From NCBI GenBank assembly GCA_030844565.1, contig JAUUNK010000136.1, forward strand, positions 1 to 13,327: a stretch of DNA of 13,327 nucleotides, in the 5' to 3' direction. This stretch comes from Bacteroides ovatus. Lineage in GTDB: Bacteria; Bacteroidota; Bacteroidia; Bacteroidales; Bacteroidaceae. How positions within the stretch are numbered: position 1 is the first letter of the stretch; each line of letters opens with the position of its first letter. Both the position numbers and the translations under genes were made by a program. Under the pieces are notes generated by a model. The model was not told the DNA's origin. It saw only the letters and a program-made list of their open reading frames with translations, and made no database searches. Of this stretch, positions 13,224-13,327 are shown piece after piece.

Positions 13224-13327
13224 TTATTTCTTAGAAGACGGAGTATATCTTGCATTCAGCCCGTCTACAATTTCTTTTGTAATGTTGAAAGTGCTGTCAG
13301 CATACAACAAGTTATCAAATCCGGTAT
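13224..13327 (-). CDS. OmpH/Skp-family periplasmic chaperone, C-terminal end only
   Basis: Only the last 33 residues are in the window; the gene continues beyond 13327. The end reads ...NLLYADSTFNITKEIVDGLNARY followed by TPSSKK and TAA. The pattern of a hydrophobic strand, YAD, then ITKEIVDGLN resembles the C-terminus of OmpH/Skp proteins in Bacteroides, where the final strand and a short helix close the body domain. Such proteins are exported and hold unfolded outer-membrane proteins in the periplasm. The call rests on a short tail and is tentative. A terminator lies downstream at 13157-13184. Confidence 0.6.
   Translation of the reverse strand, partial: TGFDNLLYADSTFNITKEIVDGLNARYTPSSKK

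Noticed and set aside
1..13327. Search for an undescribed defence, mobile or biosynthetic system
   Set aside because: Nearly all coding sequence belongs to recognised housekeeping families with native-looking promoters. Only two small membrane proteins and two repeat clusters remain unexplained, which is not enough to claim a new system.

Overview
The window looks like ordinary chromosomal DNA from a Bacteroides-type bacterium (phylum Bacteroidota). The evidence is promoter boxes of the TAnnTTTG form (one with a TTTG element 20 bases upstream), AT-rich leaders with little Shine-Dalgarno signal, a menaquinone locus headed by a HAD-MenI fusion, an oxyR/dps divergent pair, and a DivIC/FtsB-like gene facing away from dnaX. 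I see no transposase, integrase, tRNA, rRNA or CRISPR array, and no sign of a recently acquired island or an undescribed multi-gene system.

Layout. (1) 13-1551: the peroxide sensor oxyR (-) and the ferritin-like dps (+) diverge from a 135-base region holding both promoters and a candidate OxyR site. A bidirectional hairpin ends dps and the next operon. (2) 1627-8690: a six-gene minus-strand operon for menaquinone (vitamin K2) synthesis, transcribed in the order HAD-menI fusion, menF, menD, menB, menC, menE. The enzymes take chorismate to isochorismate (MenF), SEPHCHC (MenD), then, after the MenH step that is not encoded here, o-succinylbenzoate (MenC), its CoA ester (MenE), DHNA-CoA (MenB) and free DHNA (MenI domain). 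menH, menA and the final methyltransferase must lie elsewhere. (3) 8898-9734: an outer-membrane phospholipase A (pldA), recognisable from the H-x-S-N-G...SWNR active site. (4) 9735-10276: a repeat-rich intergenic stretch followed by a 76-residue two-helix membrane protein of unknown function. (5) 10373-12199: dnaX on the minus strand, encoding the clamp-loader tau/gamma subunit. (6) 12347-12983: a short plus-strand operon with a DivIC/FtsB-like septum protein and a membrane protein of unknown function. (7) 12984-13223: an intergenic region with long inverted repeats and a terminator, then the 3' end of a minus-strand OmpH/Skp-like gene cut by the window edge.

The most useful second looks are the HAD-MenI fusion, the absence of menH, the OxyR-type site between oxyR and dps, and the two structured intergenic repeat clusters (9753-9858 and 13044-13130).
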